Positions 1 to 8,808 of a stretch of DNA of 64,000 nucleotides are shown here, piece by piece. A program made the position numbers and the translations under genes. A model generated the notes under the pieces. It did not search any database. It had not been told where the DNA came from and was given only the letters and a program-made list of their open reading frames with translations. This DNA is from Paraburkholderia sp. BL21I4N1. GTDB lineage: Bacteria; Pseudomonadota; Gammaproteobacteria; Burkholderiales; Burkholderiaceae. Each line of letters begins with the position of its first letter. Position 1 is the stretch's first letter. The stretch covers positions 62,001 through 126,000 of the forward strand of contig NZ_PVEN01000012.1 of NCBI RefSeq assembly GCF_002973525.1, in the 5' to 3' direction.

Positions 1-294
1 GTCGAACTGAATGCCGACGCCTTGATTTTGCATTGGCCCGGCGCGCTCGCGCAGCGGATCGCTCACCGCACGTTGCGCGGCGCGTGTCCGTGCGCGGGAT
101 GTCGTCGTCTGCGTATCGCGGTCGGCAAAACCGGCGCAACCGCGTACGCGCAAGACGTGGTCGTCACCGAAATCCAGCCGATGGGTTACGGCGTGCAACT
201 GGTCTTTAGCGACGGACACGATCGCGGCGTCTTTCCGTGGCCGTATCTTCAGGCCCTGCCGGAAATCGAAAGCACCGCCGTGCTCACAGCCTGA
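1..294 (+). CDS. DUF971 (GBBH-like N-terminal) protein, 5' truncated by window
   Basis: The reading frame is open from the first base and stops at 292-294, so the gene begins outside the window. The visible 97 residues carry the compact DUF971 fold pattern: a tryptophan-containing strand (LHWPG), then LRGACPCAGC, then a strand-rich half with FSDGHDRGVFPWPYL. This domain forms the N-terminal part of gamma-butyrobetaine hydroxylases but in proteobacteria is usually a short stand-alone protein of about 100-140 residues linked to iron-sulfur or quinone metabolism; its function is not settled. The 3' end overlaps the convergent membrane-protein gene by 11 bp. Confidence 0.8.
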   Translation, partial: VELNADALILHWPGALAQRIAHRTLRGACPCAGCRRLRIAVGKTGATAYAQDVVVTEIQPMGYGVQLVFSDGHDRGVFPWPYLQALPEIESTAVLTA

Positions 295-964
295 CACTGT
301 CGGTCGCGACCAGCGCCAGCGAAAGCGTGCCCACGAGCACAAGGCTCACCGCCCAGACCGTATCCAGATTGAACCAGCTCCGCGACACGAATTTCAGGCC
401 GAGGTAGCGGTAAACCAGCCACGCCAGCAGACCGCCCGCCGCCATCATGGCGGCGGCATGCACGGCGGAAACCAGCAAGGCCATCTGGAGATTGGCATCG
501 ATCAGCGTTTGCGCGGCCCGATGCGCGTGGTCCATCCCGTATGAGCGGCACAATCCGAGATAAACCGGCACGAGCATCAAGCCGGCGCCGTGCGCGATGG
601 CTACAGCGAACGACCAGAGCGCCAGCCGCGACGGCGGAATCCTTGCCAGCAGGCGCGGATGACGTTTCTGGACCAGCAGCCACACGCCGAAGCCGATCAC
701 GAGCACGCTCGCCCCAGCCTGGATCTCACGCTGCCATGCAAGCAGGACCGCCAGCATCGCGAACGGCATCATCACCGCGAGCATGGCCAGCACGTGTCCC
801 GCCGCGAGATAAAGCAGCGCGCCGGCGAGCGCCCGCGCGCGTCGTTGCATCAGACCGCTCGATACCGCGAGCGGCCAGCCCATGGCCGGGTTGAGCCCGT
901 GATAAAGGCCGCTCGCGAGAACCGCCAGCCACAGGCCGGTCTGCGACCAACCTGCGCCGATCAA
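284..964 (-). CDS. Polytopic membrane protein coupled to SBP56/methanethiol oxidase gene
   Basis: 226 residues with about six hydrophobic segments. It carries two polar, histidine-containing membrane motifs, GLYHGLNPAMGWPLAV near residue 20 and AHGAGLMLVPVYLG near residue 125, which could bind metal or substrate. Its start overlaps the stop of the upstream SBP56 gene by 4 bp (ATGA), so the two are almost certainly co-translated. I do not recognise a characterised family. From context it may serve the oxidase, for instance in copper handling or transport of the product; that is inference. No signal peptide distinct from the first membrane segment is visible. Confidence 0.75.
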   Translation of the reverse strand: MIGAGWSQTGLWLAVLASGLYHGLNPAMGWPLAVSSGLMQRRARALAGALLYLAAGHVLAMLAVMMPFAMLAVLLAWQREIQAGASVLVIGFGVWLLVQKRHPRLLARIPPSRLALWSFAVAIAHGAGLMLVPVYLGLCRSYGMDHAHRAAQTLIDANLQMALLVSAVHAAAMMAAGGLLAWLVYRYLGLKFVSRSWFNLDTVWAVSLVLVGTLSLALVATDSVRL

Positions 965-2367
965 CTGCCCACCGAGGGATAACAGAACGAATCGGTAGAA
1001 CAGTCACCGCCTTCCAGACGGATCTGATGCGACCGGTAGCCGTCGGGAAACCTGACCCAGAAGTCCTTGTCCAGCGTGAGGCCACCGCCCGGCTCCACAT
1101 GCGCCATGACTTTTGCCGCGGGGACGCCCTCCGGATAGAACTGGTCGTCCCACGTCGAATACAGCGAGTTGGTCCAGTAGACGCGCTTGCCGTCGCGGCT
1201 GATCTCGATCATCTGCGGGCCGCCGCCGAACGTCTCGCCGTTCGCATGCGGCGTGCGCCGCACGATGCCGCCGATATGCACCGAGCCGGTCAGCTTCGGC
1301 CTGCGCGGTTCGGTCACGTCGTACTGGCGCAACTCGCCGGTCCCCCAACACGCCACGTAGAGATATTTGTCGTCGATGGAAAGATCGATGTCGGTGACGA
1401 GCGGCGGCACCGCGCCGAAGCCTTGCAGCAGCGGCGGCAGCAATTCCGCGGCGGCGGGTTCGGCCGGAATGGTCGCGGTCTTTTCAATGTGGAACTGGCC
1501 GCCTTCACGCCACCAGGTCCAGATCGAACCTTCCAGATTGGTCGTGTCGACCACCACGCCGAGGAACCCGTATTCGCGGCTGGGATCGTGCGCGGGCCGC
1601 ACTTCGAGCGCCATCTGATGATTCGCGCCGAGGTCGAGCGTCTGCACGTTGCGGCGGGCGCGCAAATCCCAGAAGTGGACCCGGTGACCGTATTGATTGG
1701 AGAGCAGATCTTCGGGAACGATCCCATTCTCGAACTGCGGCGGTAACGCCCACTCGCTCGACACCATGTAGTCGCGCGGCAGATTCCACCAGAAGTCGTA
1801 ATGCTTCTCCTGCATGCCACGGTCGATTTCCCAGCGGCCGAGCACTTCGAAGGTTTCGCAATCCATGATGAAAATACCGGGCGGCCCGTCGGTGCCGTCT
1901 TTGCCCGCACCGCCCAGCGTGCTGATGTAAATCCCTTCGGGTCCGCAATGCACCGTATGCGGCCGCGAGTAACCCGTCTTGCGGAAGATTTCGTCGGGTT
2001 CGATGATCTTGTGAATGCGCGCCTGCGTGGGATGCGGCTTGGTATCCACAATGTAGATGCGTGAAGAACGCAGCCCCGGAATGATCAGATAACGCCGTTC
2101 GAGAAACGCATGCCCGGTGAGCGGCGACAACGACGACGAGCACGCATTCCAGCCGAAGTGATGAAATTCGTCGCCGGTATTCGGCATGGTGACCGTATGC
2201 ACCACCTGGCTATAGGTGGGCGAGCCGGGCTTTACGTCGATCACGGCGAGCGCGTCGGGTTGCGAGAAGTCGGGGCTCAGCAGCAGCGTGTACGCGTAAT
2301 CTTCCGGCGGCGCCTCCATCGCGAGTTTCGGCGATGCGTGGAACGTGGGATCGGGGCGCATACCCAT
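961..2367 (-). CDS. mtoX: Selenium-binding protein (SBP56) family, probable methanethiol oxidase
   Basis: 468 residues, the usual length for the SBP56/SELENBP1 beta-propeller family. Bacterial members (MtoX) oxidise methanethiol to formaldehyde, hydrogen sulfide and hydrogen peroxide using copper. Family blocks are visible in order: DEFHHFGWNAC near residue 65, the PHTVHCGPEGIYIS block near residue 135, YDFWWNLPRDYMVSSEW near 190, ANHQMALEVRPAHDP near 250, and a C-terminal HANGETFGGGPQMIEIS block; the histidines are the likely metal ligands. The ATG chosen has GGAGACTCCC upstream. Many periplasmic MtoX proteins carry a leader; none is visible here, suggesting a cytoplasmic location. The substrate is inferred from family, not shown by the sequence. 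The symbol is tentative. Confidence 0.8.
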   Translation of the reverse strand: MGMRPDPTFHASPKLAMEAPPEDYAYTLLLSPDFSQPDALAVIDVKPGSPTYSQVVHTVTMPNTGDEFHHFGWNACSSSLSPLTGHAFLERRYLIIPGLRSSRIYIVDTKPHPTQARIHKIIEPDEIFRKTGYSRPHTVHCGPEGIYISTLGGAGKDGTDGPPGIFIMDCETFEVLGRWEIDRGMQEKHYDFWWNLPRDYMVSSEWALPPQFENGIVPEDLLSNQYGHRVHFWDLRARRNVQTLDLGANHQMALEVRPAHDPSREYGFLGVVVDTTNLEGSIWTWWREGGQFHIEKTATIPAEPAAAELLPPLLQGFGAVPPLVTDIDLSIDDKYLYVACWGTGELRQYDVTEPRRPKLTGSVHIGGIVRRTPHANGETFGGGPQMIEISRDGKRVYWTNSLYSTWDDQFYPEGVPAAKVMAHVEPGGGLTLDKDFWVRFPDGYRSHQIRLEGGDCSTDSFCYPSVGS

Positions 2368-2584
2368 GACGGGAGTCTCCTTGTCTGTCTGATTCGGAAG
2401 GTTGGATGCCGGATGATCTTGACGGTGCGCGCCGCGCCATGCGCACGCGCTCCGGTTTAGATTTGTAGTTCACGGCGGCGGCGAGAGCAACCGGAAGTTT
2501 TGCCGGTTCCGGCAAGGACTGTGACGATACGTGCCACGCCACGTATCGGACACTAGCAAAACGGATAGGTCACGCCAAGGCGTG

Positions 2585-5500
2585 CTACGCCGTCACCATC
2601 CACGACTGATTCGCGACGAGCCGCGCATACGCACCGCGTGCGGCCAGCAGTTCGTCGTGACTGCCGGCTTCGATCACGCGGCCCGCGTCCATCACGAGAA
2701 TCGTGTCGGCGTTCTGAATCGTCGACAGACGGTGCGCGATGATGATCGACGTCCGTTGCGACATCAATTCCTCCAACGCAGCGCGAATCTGCTGTTCGCT
2801 GATCGTGTCGAGATGCGAGGTGGCTTCGTCCATGATGAGGATCGGCGCATCTTTGAGAAACGCGCGCGCAATCGCCACCCGCTGACGTTGCCCGCCGGAC
2901 AACTGCACGCCGCGCTCGCCCACCCGCGTGGCCAGGCCCTCCGGCAGACTGTCGACGAAATCGCTCAGCGCGGCGCGTTGCAACGCCCGGCGCACGTCGG
3001 CATCGGAAACGTCGCGGCCGGCGAGACGGATGTTGGCCTCCAGCGTGTCGTTGAACAGATACGTGTCTTGCGCAACCAGCGCGATGTGGCGGCGCAAGCC
3101 GTCCGGGTGCAGGTCACGCAGATCGACACCGCCCAACGTGATACGCCCTTGCTGCGGATCCCAGAACCGCAGTAACAGATTCGCCACCGTCGATTTGCCC
3201 GCGCCCGATGCGCCGACCAGCGCCACCGTGCTACCGGGACGCACCGCGAAGCTCACCTCGTCCAGCGCCGCTATGCCACGGCCCGGATACGCGAAGCTCA
3301 CCGTATCGAAATGCACCGACGGGTTCGCCGGCACCGGCTGATCGCCGTCCACGATCGGTTCGGGTTCCGACTCCACGACATGCAGACGGCGCGTCGACGC
3401 AATCGTATCGGCCAACTGGCGCGCCACCTGACCGATCTCCGCCACCGGCATGAACGCCGCCACGGAAACCAGCACCAGCAGCGGCAGCCATTCATGCGCG
3501 AACCAGCCATGCGCGGCCAGCACTGCGCCGAGCAACGCCACGGCGAGACCGCCCAGGCCGGTCGCCACTTCCAACGCGGCGCTCTGGCGTGACAGATCGT
3601 CCTGCAAGGCCGAACGCTGCGCCTGGTAGCTAGCGAGATCGTCGAGGAAAACCGTGCGGCGACGTCCCGTGGCCTGGAATGCGATCAGTTCGGCGAGCCC
3701 CTGGATCGTCTCCGTAAGATGCGCGCCGATCTGTCCCAACGCGGCGCGCGCGCGACCGCCCAGACGGTCGATCTTGCCGCGCGCGAGGATCGGCGTTAAG
3801 CCGGCCGACGCGAGAAACGGCAGCAGCACCAGTGCGAGCGGCCAGGCCGTCCACGCGAGCAGCGCCAGCACCGCAGCGGGCACCAGCAGCGCGACGAAGG
3901 CCGGCGCGACCGTGTGCGCGTAGAAATACTCGACGGTCTCCACGTCCTGCGTGGCCAGCGCCACCAGATCGCCGGAGCGGCGGCGCAACAGATACGCCGG
4001 TGCGAGCCGTTCGAGCTTCGCGAACAACGCGATCCGCATCTCGGACAGCAGACGGTAGGCCATGGCGTGCGCCATCCACGATTCCAGCCAGTGCAGCGTC
4101 GCCGCGACCGGCGCGCTGATCAGCAACGCGATGGTCAGCGTCTCGACCGGCCGGCCCGACGCGATGCCCGCCACCACCAGCGCGCCCAACGCACCGACGC
4201 CGATAAACGCCAGCACCCGGCCGATGCCGCACAGCACCGTGAGCGTCAGTTGAGTGCGCCACGGCCGCACGAAGCGCAGCAAACTGCGTAGCGTGTCGAC
4301 CCAGCCGATCTCGGCGGCGTCGGCGGCGAGCGCGCGTTCCTCGGGCCCTGTCGCGCGCGACGCGGCCCGCGCCGGCGCAGTGAGCGTGGCACGCTCGACG
4401 GGCGCGGCGACCTGCGGCCCCATCAACTGCCGATAGACGCCTGGCCGCTCGATCAACTCCGCATGTTTGCCGCTTTCGACCACGCGCCCCTGGTCCAGCA
4501 CCAGAATCCGGTCGGCGCCGATCACGCTCGACAGACGGTGCGCCAGAATCAGGGTCGTGCGACCGCGCATCAGCCGGTCCAGCGCCTGCTGGATCACCGC
4601 TTCGTTCTCGGCGTCCACGGCCGACAGCGCTTCGTCGAGCACGAGGATCGGCGCGTCGCGCAACAGCGCGCGGGCAATCGCGATCCGCTGGCGCTGGCCG
4701 CCGGACAACGTCGCCCCGCGTTCGCCGATGCGGGTAGCGTAACCGTCGGGTAGCGCCTGGATGAAATCGTGGATATTGGCGGCTTGCGCGGCCGCGATCA
4801 CGTCGGCTTCGGCGGCGTCATGTCGCCCGAGCCGCAGATTGTCCGCAATGGTGCCGTCGAACAGCGTGGTGTCCTGCGCGACGATCGCGATCATGCCGCG
4901 AATCTGATCGGGATCGAGCGTGCGGATATCTTGCCCGCCGATCCGGATCGTGCCGGCCTGCGCATCGTGCTGACGCAACAGCAAGCGCAGAATCGTCGAC
5001 TTGCCCGCACCGCTCGGCCCGACGATGCCGACGGTTTCGCCCGCGGCGATCTCGAAGCTCAGACCGGTATGCGCGACCGCGCGGCGTCCTGGATAGCTGA
5101 AGCCGACCTGCTCGAACGTGATGCGCGGACTGAGGTCCGGCACCTGCGCGGCGCCCGTTACGGGCGCGTCGCCGCGCGCCTCCAGCAGCGTATGAATCGC
5201 GGACGCCGCCGATTGCCCGATCATTCCCTGATGCAGCACATTGCGCAGATCGCGCAACGGACGGAACACCTCCGTGCCCGCCATCAAAACGATCAGCAAG
5301 GCTTCCAGGCTCATCTCGCCATGGCTGACCCGCCATGCGCCGACGGCGATCGCCGCGGCCGCGCCGAGCCCGGTGCCAAGATCGGTGAAGAAACGCGTCA
5401 GCAGGCCGAGCGCGAGCACCCAGAAGGTGCTGCTGGAAAGCGCCCGCGCCCGCTCCGCGAGTTTCCGCGCGAACGCGCCGCTCTGGCCGAACGCCTTCAG

Positions 5501-6121
5501 CGTGGGCAAGCCCTGCACCGCGTCGAGGAACTCCTCGCCGAACGCCTTGAACGCGCCCGCCCGCGCGATGGCCGCCTGCTTGTCGGCGTTGTGGACCAGC
5601 ATCGGCAACGCGAGCGTGGCCAACGCCGCCACCAGCAGCACGGCGGCGGTCGGCACGTCCCACCAGGCCAGCACCGCGAATATCATCAGCGGCGCGCAGG
5701 CGGCGATGATCAACTGCGGCACGTAGGCGCCGAAGAAGGTCTGCAACTGCTCGACACCGTCGATCACCGCCAGCATCACGCCGCCGGTCCGCTCCGCACC
5801 GAACCATGCCGGCCCGAGTTCGACGATCCGGTCGAACAGCCGTGCCCGCAGCACCGACTGCACGCGCCCCGCCGTGCGCTGCGCGACCACCACCCGACGA
5901 TGGTCGAGCGCGGCGCGCAACAGCACGCAAACCGCGACGCCCGCTGCCGCCAGCGCGACCTGACGTACCGGCGCGCCCTGGAACGCGAGCGCCAGCATCC
6001 TGCCAAGAAACACGAAGCGCAACACGCCGAACCCCATCGCGATCAGACCGAGCCCGACTGCCGCCGCCACGCGTAGTCTCAGCCCGGCCAGCATGGCCCA
6101 TAACCTGCTGTCGAAATACAT
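2585..6121 (-). CDS. Fused double ABC exporter (TMD-NBD-TMD-NBD), CydDC-like
   Basis: 1178 residues comprising two complete half-transporters in one chain. Half one: membrane domain about 10-310, Walker A GPSGAGKS at 368-375, signature LSGGQ at 472-476, then LDEALS. Half two: membrane domain about 610-900, Walker A GASGAGKS at 970-977, LSGGQ at 1074-1078 and MDEATS. Both ATP sites look intact. The layout resembles CydD plus CydC (thiol exporters for cytochrome bd assembly) joined head to tail, but no cydAB genes are here and the substrate cannot be told. A strong ribosome site (AGGAGG) precedes the ATG. It is divergent from a LysR gene, with a palindrome in the gap that could control both. 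Confidence 0.85.
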   Translation of the reverse strand: MYFDSRLWAMLAGLRLRVAAAVGLGLIAMGFGVLRFVFLGRMLALAFQGAPVRQVALAAAGVAVCVLLRAALDHRRVVVAQRTAGRVQSVLRARLFDRIVELGPAWFGAERTGGVMLAVIDGVEQLQTFFGAYVPQLIIAACAPLMIFAVLAWWDVPTAAVLLVAALATLALPMLVHNADKQAAIARAGAFKAFGEEFLDAVQGLPTLKAFGQSGAFARKLAERARALSSSTFWVLALGLLTRFFTDLGTGLGAAAAIAVGAWRVSHGEMSLEALLIVLMAGTEVFRPLRDLRNVLHQGMIGQSAASAIHTLLEARGDAPVTGAAQVPDLSPRITFEQVGFSYPGRRAVAHTGLSFEIAAGETVGIVGPSGAGKSTILRLLLRQHDAQAGTIRIGGQDIRTLDPDQIRGMIAIVAQDTTLFDGTIADNLRLGRHDAAEADVIAAAQAANIHDFIQALPDGYATRIGERGATLSGGQRQRIAIARALLRDAPILVLDEALSAVDAENEAVIQQALDRLMRGRTTLILAHRLSSVIGADRILVLDQGRVVESGKHAELIERPGVYRQLMGPQVAAPVERATLTAPARAASRATGPEERALAADAAEIGWVDTLRSLLRFVRPWRTQLTLTVLCGIGRVLAFIGVGALGALVVAGIASGRPVETLTIALLISAPVAATLHWLESWMAHAMAYRLLSEMRIALFAKLERLAPAYLLRRRSGDLVALATQDVETVEYFYAHTVAPAFVALLVPAAVLALLAWTAWPLALVLLPFLASAGLTPILARGKIDRLGGRARAALGQIGAHLTETIQGLAELIAFQATGRRRTVFLDDLASYQAQRSALQDDLSRQSAALEVATGLGGLAVALLGAVLAAHGWFAHEWLPLLVLVSVAAFMPVAEIGQVARQLADTIASTRRLHVVESEPEPIVDGDQPVPANPSVHFDTVSFAYPGRGIAALDEVSFAVRPGSTVALVGASGAGKSTVANLLLRFWDPQQGRITLGGVDLRDLHPDGLRRHIALVAQDTYLFNDTLEANIRLAGRDVSDADVRRALQRAALSDFVDSLPEGLATRVGERGVQLSGGQRQRVAIARAFLKDAPILIMDEATSHLDTISEQQIRAALEELMSQRTSIIIAHRLSTIQNADTILVMDAGRVIEAGSHDELLAARGAYARLVANQSWMVTA

Positions 6122-6207
6122 GCCTGCCCCCTCCTGATTGCTTGTCGTCTTGGATGGATGCGACGTTACAGGGGCGCGCGAAGCGAGGCAAAAGATGGTT
6201 TTTCAAC

Positions 6208-6232
6208 GGGTATTGAGTATCCTACAATACCC
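6208..6232. promoter_or_regulatory. Palindrome in the ABC exporter/LysR divergent gap
   Basis: Perfect 8-bp arms GGGTATTG (6208-6215) and CAATACCC (6225-6232) separated by 9 bp, ending three bases before the LysR start codon. The ATTG-N9-CAAT core has the dyad size of LysR-family sites. Position next to the LysR start suggests autoregulation and possibly control of the divergent exporter. Confidence 0.55.
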
Positions 6233-6235
6233 GGC

Positions 6236-7183
6236 ATGACCCTCAAGTCTCCTCCGTCTCCCAAGTCGCATATCCCGCCGCTGGCCTCGCTGCGTGCTTT
6301 CGAGGCGACCGTGCGGCTCGGCGGCTTCGCCCGCGCCGCGACCGAACTGAGTGTGTCGACCAGCGCGGTCAGCCATCAGATCCGCGGCCTCGAAGACCTG
6401 CTTGGCGCCCGTCTGCTCGAGCGCAGCACCGGCCTCGGCGGCATTGGTCTCACCGAGGCGGGCGCCAGCCTGCTGCCCGCCGTGAGCCACGCGTTGTCGC
6501 TACTGGAGGAAGCCTGCTCGCAGGTCAAGGGCGTGCCGAAGAAGCTGACGGTCGCCGCCAACGGCTCGTTTTCGTCGATGTGGCTCGCACGCCGTCTCGC
6601 CGAGTTTTCGGCCCGCTATCCGCAGACGCCGTTGAGCGCGATCACGCTCGACGGCGAGCCGGACTTCGCCCGCCACGACGTCGATCTCGCCGTCGTGCAT
6701 ATTCACGTCGACAAGGTGCGCGCCGACGATCTCGTGCTGTTTCGCGAGGAGGTCTTCCCGGTGTGCGCGCCGGAACTGCATCCGTTCGCGTCGACTGCGG
6801 TGTGCCGCTGCCGTCTGCTGCAGGAAACCCATGAAAACGCCCCCGAATTCGAATGGCGCAACTGGAAGGCGCAGTTCGGCTTGCCCGGCGATTTCGACAC
6901 CAAGATCGTTCGCTATAGCGGCTTCAGCCAGGTGCTCGGCGCGGCGATCGGCGGCGCCGGAATCGCGCTCGGACGCTTGCCGCTGATCGAAGCGGATCTG
7001 CGCAGCGGCCGTCTCGTGCGGCTTTTTCCCGACCTGTCGCGGACCGCGTCGTGGTGCTTCGTGCTGCGCACGGCACCGGAGCGCAGGCATAAGCTGCTCG
7101 AACCGCTGATCGAGTTTCTGCGTCTGGAGGCCGCGTTGCCTGGGGCGCCGGCGCGTTCGGCGGCGGTGGTGGCGGGCGTGTAA
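6236..7183 (+). CDS. LysR-family transcriptional regulator, GcvA-like
   Basis: 315 residues from the ATG at 6236. The N-terminal winged helix (about residues 15-75) contains SLRAFEATVRLGGFARAA and SVSTSAVSHQIRGLEDLLG, typical of the GcvA/AmpR branch, followed by a periplasmic-binding-like effector domain. A longer frame opens at 6158, but its first 26 residues lack homology features and would put the palindrome at 6208-6232 inside the coding region, so the later start is preferred. The gene is divergent from the fused ABC exporter and probably regulates it. The effector is unknown. Confidence 0.85.
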   Translation: MTLKSPPSPKSHIPPLASLRAFEATVRLGGFARAATELSVSTSAVSHQIRGLEDLLGARLLERSTGLGGIGLTEAGASLLPAVSHALSLLEEACSQVKGVPKKLTVAANGSFSSMWLARRLAEFSARYPQTPLSAITLDGEPDFARHDVDLAVVHIHVDKVRADDLVLFREEVFPVCAPELHPFASTAVCRCRLLQETHENAPEFEWRNWKAQFGLPGDFDTKIVRYSGFSQVLGAAIGGAGIALGRLPLIEADLRSGRLVRLFPDLSRTASWCFVLRTAPERRHKLLEPLIEFLRLEAALPGAPARSAAVVAGV

Positions 7184-7301
7184 ATGCTCGAGCGCGCGAT
7201 TCGCCGGGACAGGTCGCGACCCGGCGGATAGTTGCAGCGGGCGCGCCCCGGCGATGGCATCATGACGACCTCGCGTCTTCATTCTTCAAAGCTTTCCGAA
7301 C

Positions 7302-8603
7302 ATGTCCAACCTGATCGTTCACGGCGGCCTGCCGCTACGCGGCGAAATCACGCCGTCCGCCAACAAGAACGCTGTTCTGCCGATTCTCTGCGCCACCCTC
7401 CTTACCGACCAGCCGGTCCGCCTGATCGGCGTGCCGGAGATCACCGACGTCAAGAAAATCCTCGACATCTTCCGCGCGCTGGGCAGCGACGTGTCGGTGG
7501 ATTTCTCGACCGGCAGGCTCGATCTGCATCATCACGCCACCACCTTCGACCCGGCCACGCACAAGCTGCCCGAGGAAATGCGTTCGTCGATCATGCTGGT
7601 GCCGCCGCTGCTCGCGCGCTTCAACGTGGCGCGACTCGAAAGCGATGTGAAAGGCTGCACGCTCGGCGTGCGCGAGATCGACCCGCACGTCGAGGTGTTC
7701 GAGCGTTTCGGCGCGCGCGTCACGCGCACCGACGAATCGCTGATCGTGTGCAACGAGCGGCGCATGGCCGCTAACGATCACTGGCTCGACTACGCGTCGG
7801 TGACGACCACCGAAAACTTCGCGCTGTGCGCGGCGGCCGCCGAAGGCACCTCCACGCTCACCAACGCGGCGTCCGAGCCGCACGTGCAGGAGTTCTGCCG
7901 CTTTCTCGCAATGCTCGGCGTGAGCATCGACGGTATCGGCACCTCGCGGCTCAGCGTGACGGGCGGCAAGCGGCTCGGCGGCGGCGAGTTCCGCTTCAGC
8001 GAGGACTTCCACGAAATCGCCACGTTTCTCGCGCTGGGCGCGATCACCGGCGGCGACATCGTGGTCAGGAATTCGGCGCCCGAGCAATTCCCGCTGATCG
8101 ACCGCACGTTCGCGAAGTTCGGCGTCGACGTGGTGCATCGCGATGGCTGGTCGCGCGCGCACAGCAACGGCGCGCTGCAGGTGCGCCGGCCGTTCACGCA
8201 AAACATTCTCACCAAGGTCGAAGCCGCGCCATGGCCGTACGTGCCGGTCGATCTGCTGCCGATCTTCGTCGCGCTCGGCGTGAAAGCCGAGGGCAGCGCG
8301 ATGTTCTGGAACAAGGTCTACGACGGCGCAATGGGCTGGACCAGCGAACTGTCGAAATTCGGCGCGCACGTGTTCCTGTCCGATCCGCACCGGCTGATCA
8401 CGTTCGGCGGCCTGACGCTGAGCCCGGCGCGGGTCGAGAGCCCGTACATCATTCGCGTGGCGATTGCGTTGCTGATGGTCGCGGCCAGCATTGAAGGACG
8501 CTCCGAGATCATGAATGCCCTGCCGATCCGCCGTGCGCATCCGCATTTCGTCGAAAATTTGCGTTCGGTCGGCGCGAACGTGGAGTGGACCAGCAGCGAA
8601 TAA
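7302..8603 (+). CDS. murA: MurA-like UDP-GlcNAc enolpyruvyl transferase, divergent paralogue
   Basis: 433 residues, the full EPT-fold length. MurA ligates enolpyruvate from PEP to UDP-N-acetylglucosamine, the first step of peptidoglycan synthesis. Visible catalytic markers: Lys22-Asn23 in SANKNAVLP, MRSSIMLVPPLLARF near 93-107, Cys119 in KGCTLG at the position of the fosfomycin-reactive cysteine (E. coli Cys115), and an aspartate in YVPVDLLP. The C-terminal half differs from housekeeping MurA: the usual FENRF-type block reads MFWNKVYDGAMGW. In related Burkholderiaceae the essential murA lies next to his genes, so this is probably a second copy with altered substrate or a backup role. The symbol denotes family only. 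No strong ribosome site is seen. Confidence 0.8.
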   Translation: MSNLIVHGGLPLRGEITPSANKNAVLPILCATLLTDQPVRLIGVPEITDVKKILDIFRALGSDVSVDFSTGRLDLHHHATTFDPATHKLPEEMRSSIMLVPPLLARFNVARLESDVKGCTLGVREIDPHVEVFERFGARVTRTDESLIVCNERRMAANDHWLDYASVTTTENFALCAAAAEGTSTLTNAASEPHVQEFCRFLAMLGVSIDGIGTSRLSVTGGKRLGGGEFRFSEDFHEIATFLALGAITGGDIVVRNSAPEQFPLIDRTFAKFGVDVVHRDGWSRAHSNGALQVRRPFTQNILTKVEAAPWPYVPVDLLPIFVALGVKAEGSAMFWNKVYDGAMGWTSELSKFGAHVFLSDPHRLITFGGLTLSPARVESPYIIRVAIALLMVAASIEGRSEIMNALPIRRAHPHFVENLRSVGANVEWTSSE

Positions 8604-8808
8604 AACCGCTGAAAACATGCTGTTTTATGCGCGCTGGCTACCCCGCCCGGCCGCGCGCTCACCACGCTCATCTTCTGACACAATAGGCACTCATTAGCCA
8701 CTTCAGCAGGCACACTCATTCCGGACCGGCGGGCCGCTTTTGCTGCTTTCCATGGCACGGCGCTCCGCCGCCCGCTCTACCACCAGCCGATAAGCGATCA
8801 TTTGCAAG

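Noticed and set aside
4769..6076. 435-codon plus-strand frame inside the ABC exporter gene
   Set aside because: Antisense shadow in GC-rich coding DNA; composition is Arg/His/Gln-rich and there is no motif, while the other strand encodes two intact ABC halves.
7335..8618. 427-codon minus-strand frame opposite the MurA-like gene
   Set aside because: Antisense shadow; Arg/His-rich translation without family features.
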